A stretch of 64,000 nt of DNA, taken from the NCBI GenBank assembly GCA_965215055.1, contig OZ244046.1:310001-374000 (forward strand), written 5' to 3'. This document shows positions 39,813 to 48,850 of this stretch, piece by piece. Both the position numbers and the translations under genes were made by a program. This stretch comes from G965215055 sp965215055 (lineage in GTDB: Bacteria > Pseudomonadota > Gammaproteobacteria > UBA4575). Under the pieces are notes generated by a model. It was not told the origin of the DNA. It saw only the letters and a list, made by a program, of their open reading frames with translations, and ran no database searches. The stretch's first letter is position 1; each line of letters starts with the position of its first letter.

Positions 39813-40568
39813 TCACACTATTTTGCAACCAGAAATCCACTCTTCTACGGCTGGCATCGCATTGTAGTGAGTGAGGTCAAGGTGCATAGGCGAAACAGAT
39901 ACGTACCCGTTATTGACGGCGTAAAAATCCGTACCGGGACCGGCGTCCTGTTCAGGACCAGCTGCACCTACCCAGTAAATCGGCTTGCCGCGCGGGTCCT
40001 CGGATTTGATTACGGCTTCAGCCTTGTGGCGATTGCCCAGGCGTGTAGCTTGTATGCCCTTCAGCCCCTCTTTTGGCACATTGGGAATGTTGACGTTGAT
40101 AATTACATCGTTGGGAAGTTTGGTCACGGCAAGCTTGGAGATTATCTCAAGGCTTACCTGCGCTGCAGTCTCCAGGTACAGTGGTTGATAGGAAGTGACC
40201 GAAACGGCGACTGCCGGCAGGCCTAAAAACCTGCCTTCCATAGCCGCGGCAACCGTGCCGGAGTAGATAACATCATCGCCTAAATTGGCACCGGCGTTGA
40301 TACCGGATACCACGATATTCGGTTCATCCTTCAACAGACCGGTGATGGCCAGGTGCACGCAATCCGTAGGTGTGCCGTCCAAGGCGTACCAGTTTTCAGC
40401 CATGGGCTGAACGCGAATCGGACGATCCAAGGTTAGCGAATTGCTTGAAGCACTGCGGTTACGGTTTGGTGCCACGACCGTTACCTTACCCAGCGAAGCC
40501 AATGCATCGGCCAGTAGTCTTAACCCGGTAGCATGAATGCCATCATCGTTGCTTAATAGCAGGTGCAT
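39813..40568 (-). CDS. surE: 5'/3'-nucleotidase SurE
   Basis: Stationary-phase survival nucleotidase. The frame is open 52 codons further upstream, but the family start is MHLLLSNDDGIHATG, at 40568. The DD metal motif (NDDG, 7-10), N-rich RNRSASSNSLT and VSGINAGANLGDDVIYSGTVAAA are intact. From this start the length is 251 residues, which is typical. First gene of the surE-pcm-yqaA-nlpD run. Confidence 0.96.
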   Translation of the reverse strand: MHLLLSNDDGIHATGLRLLADALASLGKVTVVAPNRNRSASSNSLTLDRPIRVQPMAENWYALDGTPTDCVHLAITGLLKDEPNIVVSGINAGANLGDDVIYSGTVAAAMEGRFLGLPAVAVSVTSYQPLYLETAAQVSLEIISKLAVTKLPNDVIINVNIPNVPKEGLKGIQATRLGNRHKAEAVIKSEDPRGKPIYWVGAAGPEQDAGPGTDFYAVNNGYVSVSPMHLDLTHYNAMPAVEEWISGCKIV

Positions 40569-40665
40569 CACGATTGCTGAAATTTGCAAATATGGAGAGT
40601 AGAATAGAATTAAGGACTCAGATTGAAATAGTAGCAAATTAAAACACCAGAATGGAAACACAAGG

Positions 40666-41223
40666 ATGTCACGACAAGGAAATCCAAAACTCGGCGATAA
40701 CCCCCGCTTTGCAGATATTCTCAATGATGTAAAACCTCTGCATTCGAATCATTCCAATAAGGCTGAAAGCTACACACCAAAACCTGAGCCGATCCCCAAG
40801 CAAACGCTCAAAAACCAGCAGCGTGCCTTAAAGGAATCCTCGGAAGTCAGCTTCAAGTTTGAAAACTTGCAGCCGGGCGACAGCTTGTCTTTTTGCAGGC
40901 CTGGTATCCAGAAAAGCACTTTTCGCAGGCTCAAGAAAGGGCAATACAGCGTAGGTGCAGAACTGGATTTGCACGGAATGACCGTTGCCGAAGCTCAGCT
41001 TTCATTATCCCGGTTCATACAAGATTCTCGCCAGGAAAACATACGATGCGTGCGTATTATTCACGGTAAGGGCTATGGTTCCAGTGGTAAAGGCTCAGTA
41101 CTGAAGTCCATGGCTAATCAATGGCTGCGACAAGAGGAAAGTGGAGTATCGGCCTTCTGTTCCGCAAGACCCAGTGATGGCGGCACCGGCGCGGTGTACG
41201 TACTATTAAAATCCTCATCGTAG
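40666..41223 (+). CDS. Smr-domain protein
   Basis: A 185-residue protein with a polar N-terminal tail (1-95) and a C-terminal Smr domain: LDLHGMTVAEAQLSLSRFI, then RCVRIIHGKGYGSSGKGSVLK. The LDxHG and HGxG motifs are those of Smr nucleases (E. coli SmrA/SmrB type), which act on DNA or on mRNA in stalled ribosomes. It is transcribed divergently from surE and converges with fadE. Confidence 0.93.
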   Translation: MSRQGNPKLGDNPRFADILNDVKPLHSNHSNKAESYTPKPEPIPKQTLKNQQRALKESSEVSFKFENLQPGDSLSFCRPGIQKSTFRRLKKGQYSVGAELDLHGMTVAEAQLSLSRFIQDSRQENIRCVRIIHGKGYGSSGKGSVLKSMANQWLRQEESGVSAFCSARPSDGGTGAVYVLLKSSS

Positions 41224-41224
41224 C

Positions 41225-43690
41225 TCAAGCAGTCTCTTCTTCATCTGCTTCTCGGTTTGACGTTACAGTTGCTTTTTTGGCAGGTGGAAAATCGTCCACC
41301 ATGATTGCCGCGCGTGTTGCGATATGTGCCTCTTCAACCAGCTTTGCTTCATGTTCGGCAATCACTCCCTGGGCAACCGCGTTTTCCAACCAACTATCCT
41401 GCCGCCCCAGTTCAGGGGGAAATATACGCGCCTTTGCCAGCTTGCGCTCGGCTTCCTTGGCGGCAACTACGGCATTGAATGCGTGCTGAACGCACCCAAC
41501 CGGATCTTGCGGATCAGTGCTCTTGAACACTCCATCTGTAAGGCGGTCCCTTGCCTTTGATGGTTCAATCAGCATCTTCGCGACGCGATGTCCGACCCGG
41601 TCATTCGGATAACGCAGACTTTTGCCTGTTGGAAAAACAATGGCACGAAGTACCTGTCCAAAGAAAACCGATGGAAAATTACGCATAATTTCGTCCAGTG
41701 CGTCTTGTACGTTGTAGAGGCAATACTTTGCGCTCCATTCCACCAACGGCAAGTCATCGGCAGGCTGTCCTGTATCCTCAAATCTCTTCAATATCGCCGA
41801 ACACAGATACATGTAGCTCAATGCATCGGCAAAACGACCAGACAATTTTTCCTTGCGCTTTAACCTCCCGCCCAGGAACAGCATGGCGAAGTCAGAGACG
41901 AATGAGTAACTCGCGCTCATTCTTGCCAAACGCCTGAAATAACCACTAGTCATCCCCAGTACTGGAGTTGGAGCCAATCGGCTGCGTGTCAGGCCGTATA
42001 AAAATGACCTCGCTCCATTGCGAACCGTGTAACCGAGGTGCCGGAAAAGAGCCCGATCAAACTGCTCAAGCCCCTTTTTATGGATAGGGTTGGAAACCGC
42101 CTCAATTTCTTCGATTAGATGCGGGTGACAGCGCATTGCGCCCTGGCCAAAGATAATCAAACTGCGCGTCAGTATATTCGCACCTTCAACCGTGATACTG
42201 ATGGGAATCGCCTGGTAGTGACGTGCAAGATAATTGCTTGGGCCGATGCAAATGCCTCTTCCACCGTGTACGTCCATGGCATCGTTGATAACTTGGCGCA
42301 TGCCTTCGGTATTGTGATACTTGAGAATTGCAGTGACCACGGACGGCTTTTCACCGTGATCAATTGCAGAAGCTGTCAATCTTCGCCCGGCTTCCATCAT
42401 ATAAGTCAGCCCCCCTATCCTGGCCAACGCCTCTTCCACACCTTCAAACTTGCCAATCGGGAGATTAAACTGCTTACGTACCGCCGCATAAGCCCCCGTC
42501 ATATAGCTGACAAACTTGCTGGCTCCGGTGCCTAGTGCGGGTAGCGAGATTCCACGACCAACGGAGAGACACTCCACCAGCATGCGCCAGCCATTACCAA
42601 CCTGTTCCGGACCGCCAATAATCCAGTCCATGGGGATAAACACGTCCTGACCTGAATTCGGCCCATTTTGAAATGAAGAATTCAGCGGATTATGGCGGTT
42701 ACCGATCGTTACACCAGGGGTATCGGTAGGAATCAAGGCGCAAGTGATACCGAGATCTTCTTTATCGCCCAGCAGCTTGTCGGGATCGTAGACCTTGAAC
42801 GCCAGACCCAGAACGGTGGCGACCGGACCAAGTGTGATGTAGCGTTTCTCCCAATTCAGGCGAAGGCCCAATACCTCACTGCCCTGGTGCGTTTCCTTGC
42901 AAACGATACCCGTATCAGGAATTGCGCTGGCATCCGAACCGGCAGCAGGTCCCGTTAAGGCAAAACACGGAATTTCTTCACCCGATGCCAAGCGCGGCAA
43001 GTAATGCTCCTTTTGTTCTTCAGTGCCGTAATGTAACAAAAGCTCCGCCGGGCCGAGTGAGTTCGGTACCATTACAGTTATCGCGGCGGTTACGCTGCGC
43101 GTCGAGATTTTCAGCACTACGGAAGAATGCGCGGTAGCTGAAAACTCCAGTCCGCCGTATTTCTTCGGTATGATCATGCCGAAAAACTTGTTTTTCTTGA
43201 GAAACTCCCAGGACTCAGACGAAAGGTCGTTAAGGTTATTTGTGATCTCCCAGTCATCGAGCATGCGACAAAACTCCTCAACCGGGCCATCCAGAAAAGC
43301 CTGCTCATCGACGGACAGCTCGGAAACCTTATGCCGCAGTAATTGATTCCAGTCAGGATCACCCTGGAAAAGTTCAGCCTCCCACCATGCGGTGCCTGCT
43401 TCGATAGCTACACGTTCCGTATCCGACATTGGAGGTAATACTTTCTTGATATATGCAAACATCGGTTTGCTCAAGAATTTGATGCGCAAGTCGGACACGT
43501 TCATCAGTGCCAGCAATAAAAACAATACCCAGAGAATCCAGGCTGCGAAGCCGCCCAAAAAATCTAATAAAGTAAATAGTAAAAGTCCGACACCAAGTAT
43601 CGGTGTCCAGGTCGAAAGCGGCCATTTCATTCTGGCCAATCCGAAAAGCAACCCGCCAATCGCCAGCAACCAAACAAGCAGTGTCATCAA
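41225..43690 (-). CDS. fadE: Acyl-CoA dehydrogenase FadE
   Basis: Membrane-associated acyl-CoA dehydrogenase of beta-oxidation, 821 residues as in E. coli (814). Two or three N-terminal hydrophobic helices (1-66) precede the catalytic dehydrogenase fold (about 115-500: FALTGPAAGSDASAIP, VHGGRGICIGPSN) and the DUF1974 C-terminal domain (SGRFADALSYMYLCSAILKRFE). The start is supported by homology. No other beta-oxidation gene is adjacent. Confidence 0.97.
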   Translation of the reverse strand: MMTLLVWLLAIGGLLFGLARMKWPLSTWTPILGVGLLLFTLLDFLGGFAAWILWVLFLLLALMNVSDLRIKFLSKPMFAYIKKVLPPMSDTERVAIEAGTAWWEAELFQGDPDWNQLLRHKVSELSVDEQAFLDGPVEEFCRMLDDWEITNNLNDLSSESWEFLKKNKFFGMIIPKKYGGLEFSATAHSSVVLKISTRSVTAAITVMVPNSLGPAELLLHYGTEEQKEHYLPRLASGEEIPCFALTGPAAGSDASAIPDTGIVCKETHQGSEVLGLRLNWEKRYITLGPVATVLGLAFKVYDPDKLLGDKEDLGITCALIPTDTPGVTIGNRHNPLNSSFQNGPNSGQDVFIPMDWIIGGPEQVGNGWRMLVECLSVGRGISLPALGTGASKFVSYMTGAYAAVRKQFNLPIGKFEGVEEALARIGGLTYMMEAGRRLTASAIDHGEKPSVVTAILKYHNTEGMRQVINDAMDVHGGRGICIGPSNYLARHYQAIPISITVEGANILTRSLIIFGQGAMRCHPHLIEEIEAVSNPIHKKGLEQFDRALFRHLGYTVRNGARSFLYGLTRSRLAPTPVLGMTSGYFRRLARMSASYSFVSDFAMLFLGGRLKRKEKLSGRFADALSYMYLCSAILKRFEDTGQPADDLPLVEWSAKYCLYNVQDALDEIMRNFPSVFFGQVLRAIVFPTGKSLRYPNDRVGHRVAKMLIEPSKARDRLTDGVFKSTDPQDPVGCVQHAFNAVVAAKEAERKLAKARIFPPELGRQDSWLENAVAQGVIAEHEAKLVEEAHIATRAAIMVDDFPPAKKATVTSNREADEEETA

Positions 43691-43749
43691 CCGTTCTTCC
43701 TATAGTGAAGGGAAAGTCATCTTAAGTATTATTGCACCTTTGGATTTCT

Positions 43750-43803
43750 TTGACTTCATATCATGTGCTGCTATAATTATGTACATAATTACGTACATGT
43801 ACA
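43750..43803 (+). promoter_or_regulatory. yefM-yoeB promoter with TGTACA operators
   Basis: A strong sigma70-type promoter: TTGACT (43750-43755), 16-base spacer, TATAAT (43772-43777). Overlapping the -10 is the perfect palindrome AATTATGTACATAATT (43775-43790); a second TGTACA core lies at 43798-43803. E. coli YefM binds long and short repeats with this same core, so autorepression by YefM/YoeB is well supported. Confidence 0.88.
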
Positions 43804-43816
43804 GGTCGATTGAGAG

Positions 43817-44068
43817 ATGGATAGCATAAGTTATACCTTTGCTCGCAGCAATCTTGCGAAAACAATGAAAGGGGTTTGTAACGACCACGCTCCGGTAGCT
43901 ATTACCCGCAAGGGTCAAGGCACTGTAATTATGATTTCCATGGACGACTATCGAGCCCTTGAGGAGACGGCTTATCTTTTACGCAGCCCCAAAAATGCAA
44001 GAAGGCTTATTGAGGCTGTTGCGGAACTGGAGAGTGGCAAGGGTAAAGAAGAAGAATTGATAGAGTGA
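43817..44068 (+). CDS. yefM: Antitoxin of the YefM/Phd family
   Basis: DNA-binding antitoxin of 83 residues. The N-terminal Phd/YefM fold has YTFARSNLAKTMKGVCNDHAP and VIMISMDDYRALEETAYLL, and the acidic flexible C-terminus (ELESGKGKEEELIE) neutralises YoeB. It stands behind its own operator and overlaps yoeB (GTGA). Confidence 0.96.
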   Translation: MDSISYTFARSNLAKTMKGVCNDHAPVAITRKGQGTVIMISMDDYRALEETAYLLRSPKNARRLIEAVAELESGKGKEEELIE

Positions 44069-44319
44069 AGTTGATTTTCGCTGAACAGGCATGGGAAGAC
44101 TACCTGTACTGGCAGAAAACCGATAAGAGATTACTTAATCGAATCAATTCGCTAATTAAAGATATAAAGCGCGACCCTTTTGAAGGTGTAGGAAAACCTG
44201 AACCTCTCAAGCATGCCTTATCCGACTATTGGTCTCGAAGGATAAATGATGAACATAGAATTATTTATAAAATACATGAAGATTCTATTCTAATTGCCCA
44301 ACTTCGTTATCATTATTAA
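44065..44319 (+). CDS. yoeB: mRNA interferase toxin YoeB
   Basis: RelE-fold ribosome-dependent RNase, 84 residues. Family hallmarks are AWEDYLYWQKTDKRLLNRIN, DPFEGVGKPEPLKH, SDYWSRRINDEHRIIYK and a C-terminal LRYHY, carrying the catalytic Glu, Arg, His and Tyr. The GTG start overlaps the yefM stop, enforcing coupling. The pair looks intact. Confidence 0.96.
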   Translation: MKLIFAEQAWEDYLYWQKTDKRLLNRINSLIKDIKRDPFEGVGKPEPLKHALSDYWSRRINDEHRIIYKIHEDSILIAQLRYHY

Positions 44320-44368
44320 TGTATTACTGATGCTTTTTTAGCCTGCGTTCACTCTCATCTGCACCAGG

Positions 44369-44384
44369 CATTATACGTATAATG
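44369..44384. promoter_or_regulatory. Palindrome upstream of moeA
   Basis: Perfect 16-base palindrome CATTATACGTATAATG, 28 bases before the moeA ATG. It contains TATAAT on both strands and shares TTATACGTATAA with the alaC/Mth938 intergenic region. It may be an operator overlapping the promoter. Confidence 0.4.
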
Positions 44385-44412
44385 TATATAGCTGCACTGT
44401 AATGAGAATATT

Positions 44413-45696
44413 ATGAAAACATCAAATCCGGAACATGACCCAAGCTGCATGGATGATTTTGATCCGGGCTCCTTGGATGCCGAGCAGGCACTGCAACAAA
44501 TCCTGGACAAGGTGCAAGCTCTCTCGGAAACGGAAACCATCCCCGTCCGCGAGGCACTGGGACGCACCATCGCCAGTGAAGTCCGTTCACGAATCAACGT
44601 CCCCGGGCATACCAATTCCGCAATGGATGGTTATGCTATACGAGGGACAGACCTCCCTCCTGCCGGTCAACAAACCTTTTCCGTAGTCGGCACGTCACGA
44701 GCCGGCCTGCCCTATTCGGGGCCTGTAAATACCGGCGAGTGCGTTCGTATCATGACCGGTGCTGCAATGCCTGAAAATACCGACACCGTTGTTATACAGG
44801 AGAAAGTGCAAAAAGACGGTTCCGATATCCTGATCGACTCCACAAACAGGCCGGGACAAAACGTTCGTCAAGCAGGTGAAGACATTGCCATTGGCGAAAC
44901 CGTCGTTGCAAAAGGCAAACTTGTTACACCGGCCGAACTGGGGCTGATCGCTTCCGTGGGCATTGCCAACGTAACCGTTACAAAAAAATTGCGCGTGGCA
45001 TTTTTTTCAACCGGCGATGAACTAAGACCCGTAGGCAGTGCACTGGAAAAAGGTCAGATATACGACAGCAACCGCTACACGCTGCACGGCATGTTGGCGC
45101 GGCTGGGCGTAGAAATCATAGACATGGGCGTAATCAAAGATAATCGGGATGCAGTCGAACAAGCCTTTTCAAATGCCGCAAACTGTGCTGACGTAATCAT
45201 CACTTCCGGGGGCGTGTCCGTAGGTGACGCCGATTTCGTAAAAGAAACACTGGAAAATATCGGCGAGGTAAATTTCTGGAAAGTTGCCATAAAGCCCGGA
45301 CGACCGCTGGCCTTTGGCAAAATTGGCAAAGCCTGGTTTTTCGGCTTGCCGGGAAACCCCGTGTCGGTAATGGTAACTTTTTACATGTTTGTACAGCCTG
45401 CGCTCAAAAAGATGATGGGAGTCACCCATCATGAGCCTTTGATGATCAATGCCACGTGCAGCACGAAGTTACGCAAGCGACCCGGGCGCATTGAATATCA
45501 ACGCGGTATTTTGACAAAAACCAATCACACCGACTCTACACGTTGCAACTACGAAGTCAGAAAAACAGGTGCGCAAGGCTCCGGAATCTTGCGCTCCATG
45601 TCAGATGCAAATTGCTTTGTGATTTTACCTATGGAATCCACCGGGGTTGAGGTTGGTGATACCGTGCAGGTGCTTCCGTTTGAAGCCATCATATAG
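44413..45696 (+). CDS. moeA: Molybdopterin molybdotransferase
   Basis: Inserts molybdate into adenylylated molybdopterin. Conserved segments are VPGHTNSAMDGYAIRG, RIMTGAAMPENTDTVV, FFSTGDEL, IYDSNRYTLHGML and ITSGGVSVGDADFVKE. Both MoeA N-domains and the C-terminal domain IV are present; the length of 427 residues is slightly above E. coli (411) because of an acidic N-terminal extension. Start of the Moco cluster. Confidence 0.96.
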   Translation: MKTSNPEHDPSCMDDFDPGSLDAEQALQQILDKVQALSETETIPVREALGRTIASEVRSRINVPGHTNSAMDGYAIRGTDLPPAGQQTFSVVGTSRAGLPYSGPVNTGECVRIMTGAAMPENTDTVVIQEKVQKDGSDILIDSTNRPGQNVRQAGEDIAIGETVVAKGKLVTPAELGLIASVGIANVTVTKKLRVAFFSTGDELRPVGSALEKGQIYDSNRYTLHGMLARLGVEIIDMGVIKDNRDAVEQAFSNAANCADVIITSGGVSVGDADFVKETLENIGEVNFWKVAIKPGRPLAFGKIGKAWFFGLPGNPVSVMVTFYMFVQPALKKMMGVTHHEPLMINATCSTKLRKRPGRIEYQRGILTKTNHTDSTRCNYEVRKTGAQGSGILRSMSDANCFVILPMESTGVEVGDTVQVLPFEAII

Positions 45697-45727
45697 AACC
45701 AGTTTTATTCCAGCTCGAAACGTCGAA

Positions 45728-46165
45728 TCAGCCCGGAGTATTTTTCTCAACCCAACGCTCTTTCTTCTCTGATTTCTCTTTTTTCCAGAACGGTGCTTTG
45801 GATTTCAAATCTTCCATTATGAAGCGATTGGCTTCATACGCCGCGCCGCGATGCACAGACCAGGCAGCTACACATACGATCGGGTCGCCGGGAAATACTT
45901 GGCCGACACGATGTAGAACCATGACGTCAAGGATTTCAAATTCATCCAGCGCACGCTGTGCGATCCGTTGCAAATGTTTTTGCGTCATCCCGGGGTAATA
46001 ATCCAGTTGCATGGAAGTCACTTCATCGCCTTCATTCACACCTCGCATCGTGCCTACAAAAATGGCAGTCGCGCCGAATTTTCCACGCTGTTGCAACTCT
46101 TCCTCCTGGTAGGTCATTACCTCCTGCCAGGGATCAAACTCCGATTCTCGAACTTCTACTTTCAT
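45728..46165 (-). CDS. moaE: Molybdopterin synthase catalytic subunit
   Basis: Large subunit that transfers sulfur from MoaD thiocarboxylate to cyclic pyranopterin. Motifs are GATAIFVGTMRG, LDYYPGMTQK and HRVGQVFPGDPIVCVA, then KSKAPFWKKE. The length of 145 residues is normal. MoaD and MoaC are not in the window. It converges with moeA and diverges from moaB. Confidence 0.95.
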   Translation of the reverse strand: MKVEVRESEFDPWQEVMTYQEEELQQRGKFGATAIFVGTMRGVNEGDEVTSMQLDYYPGMTQKHLQRIAQRALDEFEILDVMVLHRVGQVFPGDPIVCVAAWSVHRGAAYEANRFIMEDLKSKAPFWKKEKSEKKERWVEKNTPG

Positions 46166-46233
46166 CAGCTATGACATTAACAATGCGATACGGTACATTA
46201 TGAACCAGATACAGTTACGGGACAGTACAAATT

Positions 46234-46758
46234 ATGGGTAGCAGCGAACGTTCTTTCATTCCTCTGGACATTGCCGTGTTGACCGTCTCGGATACACGTG
46301 TCGAAGCGGATGACAAGTCCGGAAAATTGCTGTGCGAGCGCTTGCACTCCGCCGGTCACAACGTACATGAAAAAGTTATCGCGCCGGACGACGTTTATCA
46401 GATCAGGGCAGTTGCTTCTACCTGGATTGCCGAGGCAAAACCCGACGTCATACTTACCACCGGCGGCACAGGTGTAACGGGCCGCGACGGCACACCTGAG
46501 GCCATAAGGCCACTGCTGGATAAAGAAATCAGCGGATTTGGCGAAATGTTTCGCTCTTTATCCTATGAGACGATCAAGACCTCCACCTTGCAATCACGCG
46601 CCCTGGCAGGTGTAGCAAATGGTACCTACATATTTTGCCTGCCCGGTTCGGCAGGAGCCTGCGCCGAGGCATGGGACAAGCTCATTTCATACCAGCTTGA
46701 TTACCGCAGCCGTCCATGCAACCTGGTCGAACTCATGCCACGGCTGAAAGAAACCTGA
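46234..46758 (+). CDS. moaB: Molybdenum cofactor biosynthesis protein B
   Basis: MoaB/Mog-fold protein adenylylating molybdopterin. Typical elements are LDIAVLTVSDTR, PDVILTTGGTGVTGRDGTPEAI and FCLPGSAGACAEAWD. At 174 residues it fits MoaB. It converges with moaA across a 33-base gap. Confidence 0.93.
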   Translation: MGSSERSFIPLDIAVLTVSDTRVEADDKSGKLLCERLHSAGHNVHEKVIAPDDVYQIRAVASTWIAEAKPDVILTTGGTGVTGRDGTPEAIRPLLDKEISGFGEMFRSLSYETIKTSTLQSRALAGVANGTYIFCLPGSAGACAEAWDKLISYQLDYRSRPCNLVELMPRLKET

Positions 46759-46791
46759 CTTTCAGCATCAACTTTCTTGCAGCATCCTCAT

Positions 46792-47814
46792 CTAGCCGCC
46801 GATATAAGACATCTCGACCTTGGGCAGTAAAACCGTTTCCGAGGTACGAATCTCCGAATAGCGATCGGCGCGGCTCTTCCAGATGGCACGAATAGCCTCT
46901 GCGATATACTCATCATTCGCGCCTTCACGTAACAAGTGCCTGAGGTCCCGGCCCTGCGTCGCAAACAGACAGGTGTACAGCTTTCCTTCCGCAGATAGTC
47001 TTGCGCGCGTACACCCTTGGCAAAATGGCTGTGTAACCGAAGAAACAATACCGATCTCACCACTGCCATCCTCATGTCGCCAGCGTTTGGCGACCTCCCC
47101 TTCATAATTTGCATCAACAGGCTCAATCCTGAATTCCTGGCTGATAACGTTGACTATCTCCTCTACCGAAAAGACGTCCTGCATTTGCCAGTGATTGGTA
47201 CTGCCAACGTCCATGAATTCAATAAACCGGACAATCTTGTTGGTTCCGCGAAAATGCCTCACCATGGGCAGGATGCCATGCTCATTAGCCCCTCTCTTGA
47301 CTACCATGTTGATTTTTATCGGTGTAAGACCGACTGACTCAGCGTTATCAATCGCCTGCAATACCTGGTCCACGCTGACAGAGACATCGCTGATTACCTG
47401 GAGTACATCATCATCAAGCGTATCCAGGCTGATGGTTACACGCTTCAGCCCAGCATCCTTAAGCTCCTTTGCCAGATCTTTCGTCAACAACACACCATTT
47501 GTAGTCAGACTCATGTCCTCTATGGGCTCGATTTGAGCAAGCTGTTCAACCAGCGTGGAGATATTCCTGCGTAACAGCGGCTCACCACCTGTAAGGCGTA
47601 TCTTTTTGACTCCCAGTGAAGCAAATACTCTTGCGATCCGCGTAATTTCTTCAAACGTCAGCAAATCAACTCTACGCAAAAACTCGTAGTCCGAATTAAA
47701 CACTTCTTTGGGCATGCAATACGTGCAACGGAAGTTACAGCGATCCGTAACGGAAATCCTGAGATCTCTAACGGGACGCGACAAAGTATCAAGAACTGGC
47801 AAAGTATTTTTCAT
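46792..47814 (-). CDS. moaA: GTP 3',8-cyclase MoaA
   Basis: Radical-SAM enzyme making the first Moco intermediate from GTP. The N-terminal cluster CNFRCTYCMP, TGGEPLLR and the second cluster FCQGCTRARLSAEGKLYTCLF are intact. It ends in GG (SYIGG), as active MoaA requires. The length is 340 residues. It diverges from the 47896 kinase over 81 bases. Confidence 0.97.
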   Translation of the reverse strand: MKNTLPVLDTLSRPVRDLRISVTDRCNFRCTYCMPKEVFNSDYEFLRRVDLLTFEEITRIARVFASLGVKKIRLTGGEPLLRRNISTLVEQLAQIEPIEDMSLTTNGVLLTKDLAKELKDAGLKRVTISLDTLDDDVLQVISDVSVSVDQVLQAIDNAESVGLTPIKINMVVKRGANEHGILPMVRHFRGTNKIVRFIEFMDVGSTNHWQMQDVFSVEEIVNVISQEFRIEPVDANYEGEVAKRWRHEDGSGEIGIVSSVTQPFCQGCTRARLSAEGKLYTCLFATQGRDLRHLLREGANDEYIAEAIRAIWKSRADRYSEIRTSETVLLPKVEMSYIGG

Positions 47815-47895
47815 AAATTGGAATCAAACCAACAAACTGATATTTTAGCGAAATAAAGTTTACCAAGTAATTCAAAGTATTAGGTATTAAGAGAT

Positions 47896-48789
47896 ATGAC
47901 CTTTATTGACCGTCCGGACGCTTTACCGGAGGGTTATCGGGTGCAGGAATACGAGTTCTTGTCAGTGCTGGGGGTCGGGGCATTTGGCATTACCTACTTG
48001 GCTCGGGATATCTTGCTGGACCGCAAGGTTGCTATCAAAGAATACCGGCCCAGGGACTCTGCCGTTCGTACGGAAGATCACAGTGTCCGTCCCCGGTTTT
48101 TTGGGGACTGGGACGTTATCCAAATCCCAAAGCTAGACCTTGTGGACGAAGCCAAGACATTAACCAATCTGAACCATCCCAGCATCATCCGCATCTACAA
48201 GTACTTCGAGGCACACGGCAGTAGCTATATTGTGATGGAATACATTGAAGGTGAAGCGTTAAGCGAGCGACTAGAACGCGAAAACACCCTGGACGAATCG
48301 CAACTCATGGCCATCCTGAATCCTTTAGTCAAAGGTCTGGATCAAGTGCATGCTGCAGGCTACCTGCATCGGGACATCACACCGAAGAACATCCTGTTAA
48401 GAAAAGACGGTTCCCCTGTACTCATTGACTTTGGTTCAGCCCGCCAAATAGCTGGTGTGCACAGTCATAGTGTAACCGCCTTGATTACACCGGGGTATGC
48501 GTCTCTGGAGCAATACTCCATGCGCGGTAAACAACAGGGCCCCTGGGCCGACGTCTACAGCCTGAGTGCGGTGGCGTATCGATGCATAACCGGAACCGTA
48601 CCAAAGGATGCTACCAAACGTGCACAAGGAGAGATCTTGACCCCGGCATTGGAACTGGGGAAAGGCAGCTATGCAGAGGGCCTACTGACGGCAGTAGACC
48701 GGGGGTTGAGTATCAAGGCTGAAGATCGCCCCCAAGACCTGAAAGCATGGTGTTCACTATGGGCACAGAACTCAGTAGCGAACAAATAG
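47896..48789 (+). CDS. Minimal Ser/Thr protein kinase (paralogue lacking a C-terminal module)
   Basis: Same N-terminal kinase family (MTFIDRPDALPEGYRVQEY). The Gly loop is GVGAFGITY, with AIKEY Lys, HRDITPKN and DFGSARQ all present. Between the Lys and helix C, a segment that reads PESENYTWGL in its paralogues is replaced by an unrelated stretch (FFGDWDVIQIPKLDLVD). The protein stops at 297 residues, right after the kinase domain (SLWAQNSVANK), so there is no Sel1, RDD or TM part. It is probably a soluble kinase or a truncated duplicate. First of three kinases in a row, transcribed away from moaA. Confidence 0.9.
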   Translation: MTFIDRPDALPEGYRVQEYEFLSVLGVGAFGITYLARDILLDRKVAIKEYRPRDSAVRTEDHSVRPRFFGDWDVIQIPKLDLVDEAKTLTNLNHPSIIRIYKYFEAHGSSYIVMEYIEGEALSERLERENTLDESQLMAILNPLVKGLDQVHAAGYLHRDITPKNILLRKDGSPVLIDFGSARQIAGVHSHSVTALITPGYASLEQYSMRGKQQGPWADVYSLSAVAYRCITGTVPKDATKRAQGEILTPALELGKGSYAEGLLTAVDRGLSIKAEDRPQDLKAWCSLWAQNSVANK

Positions 48790-48850
48790 CCTTGTCCAGT
48801 ATAGTAACGCTGCAAGTTAGCCCTATCTACACCATCAGCCTTTACATCTC

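Noticed and set aside
40569..40724. N-terminal extension of SurE
   Set aside because: The conserved family start is MHLLLSNDDG; the extension covers the divergent promoter and the Smr start.
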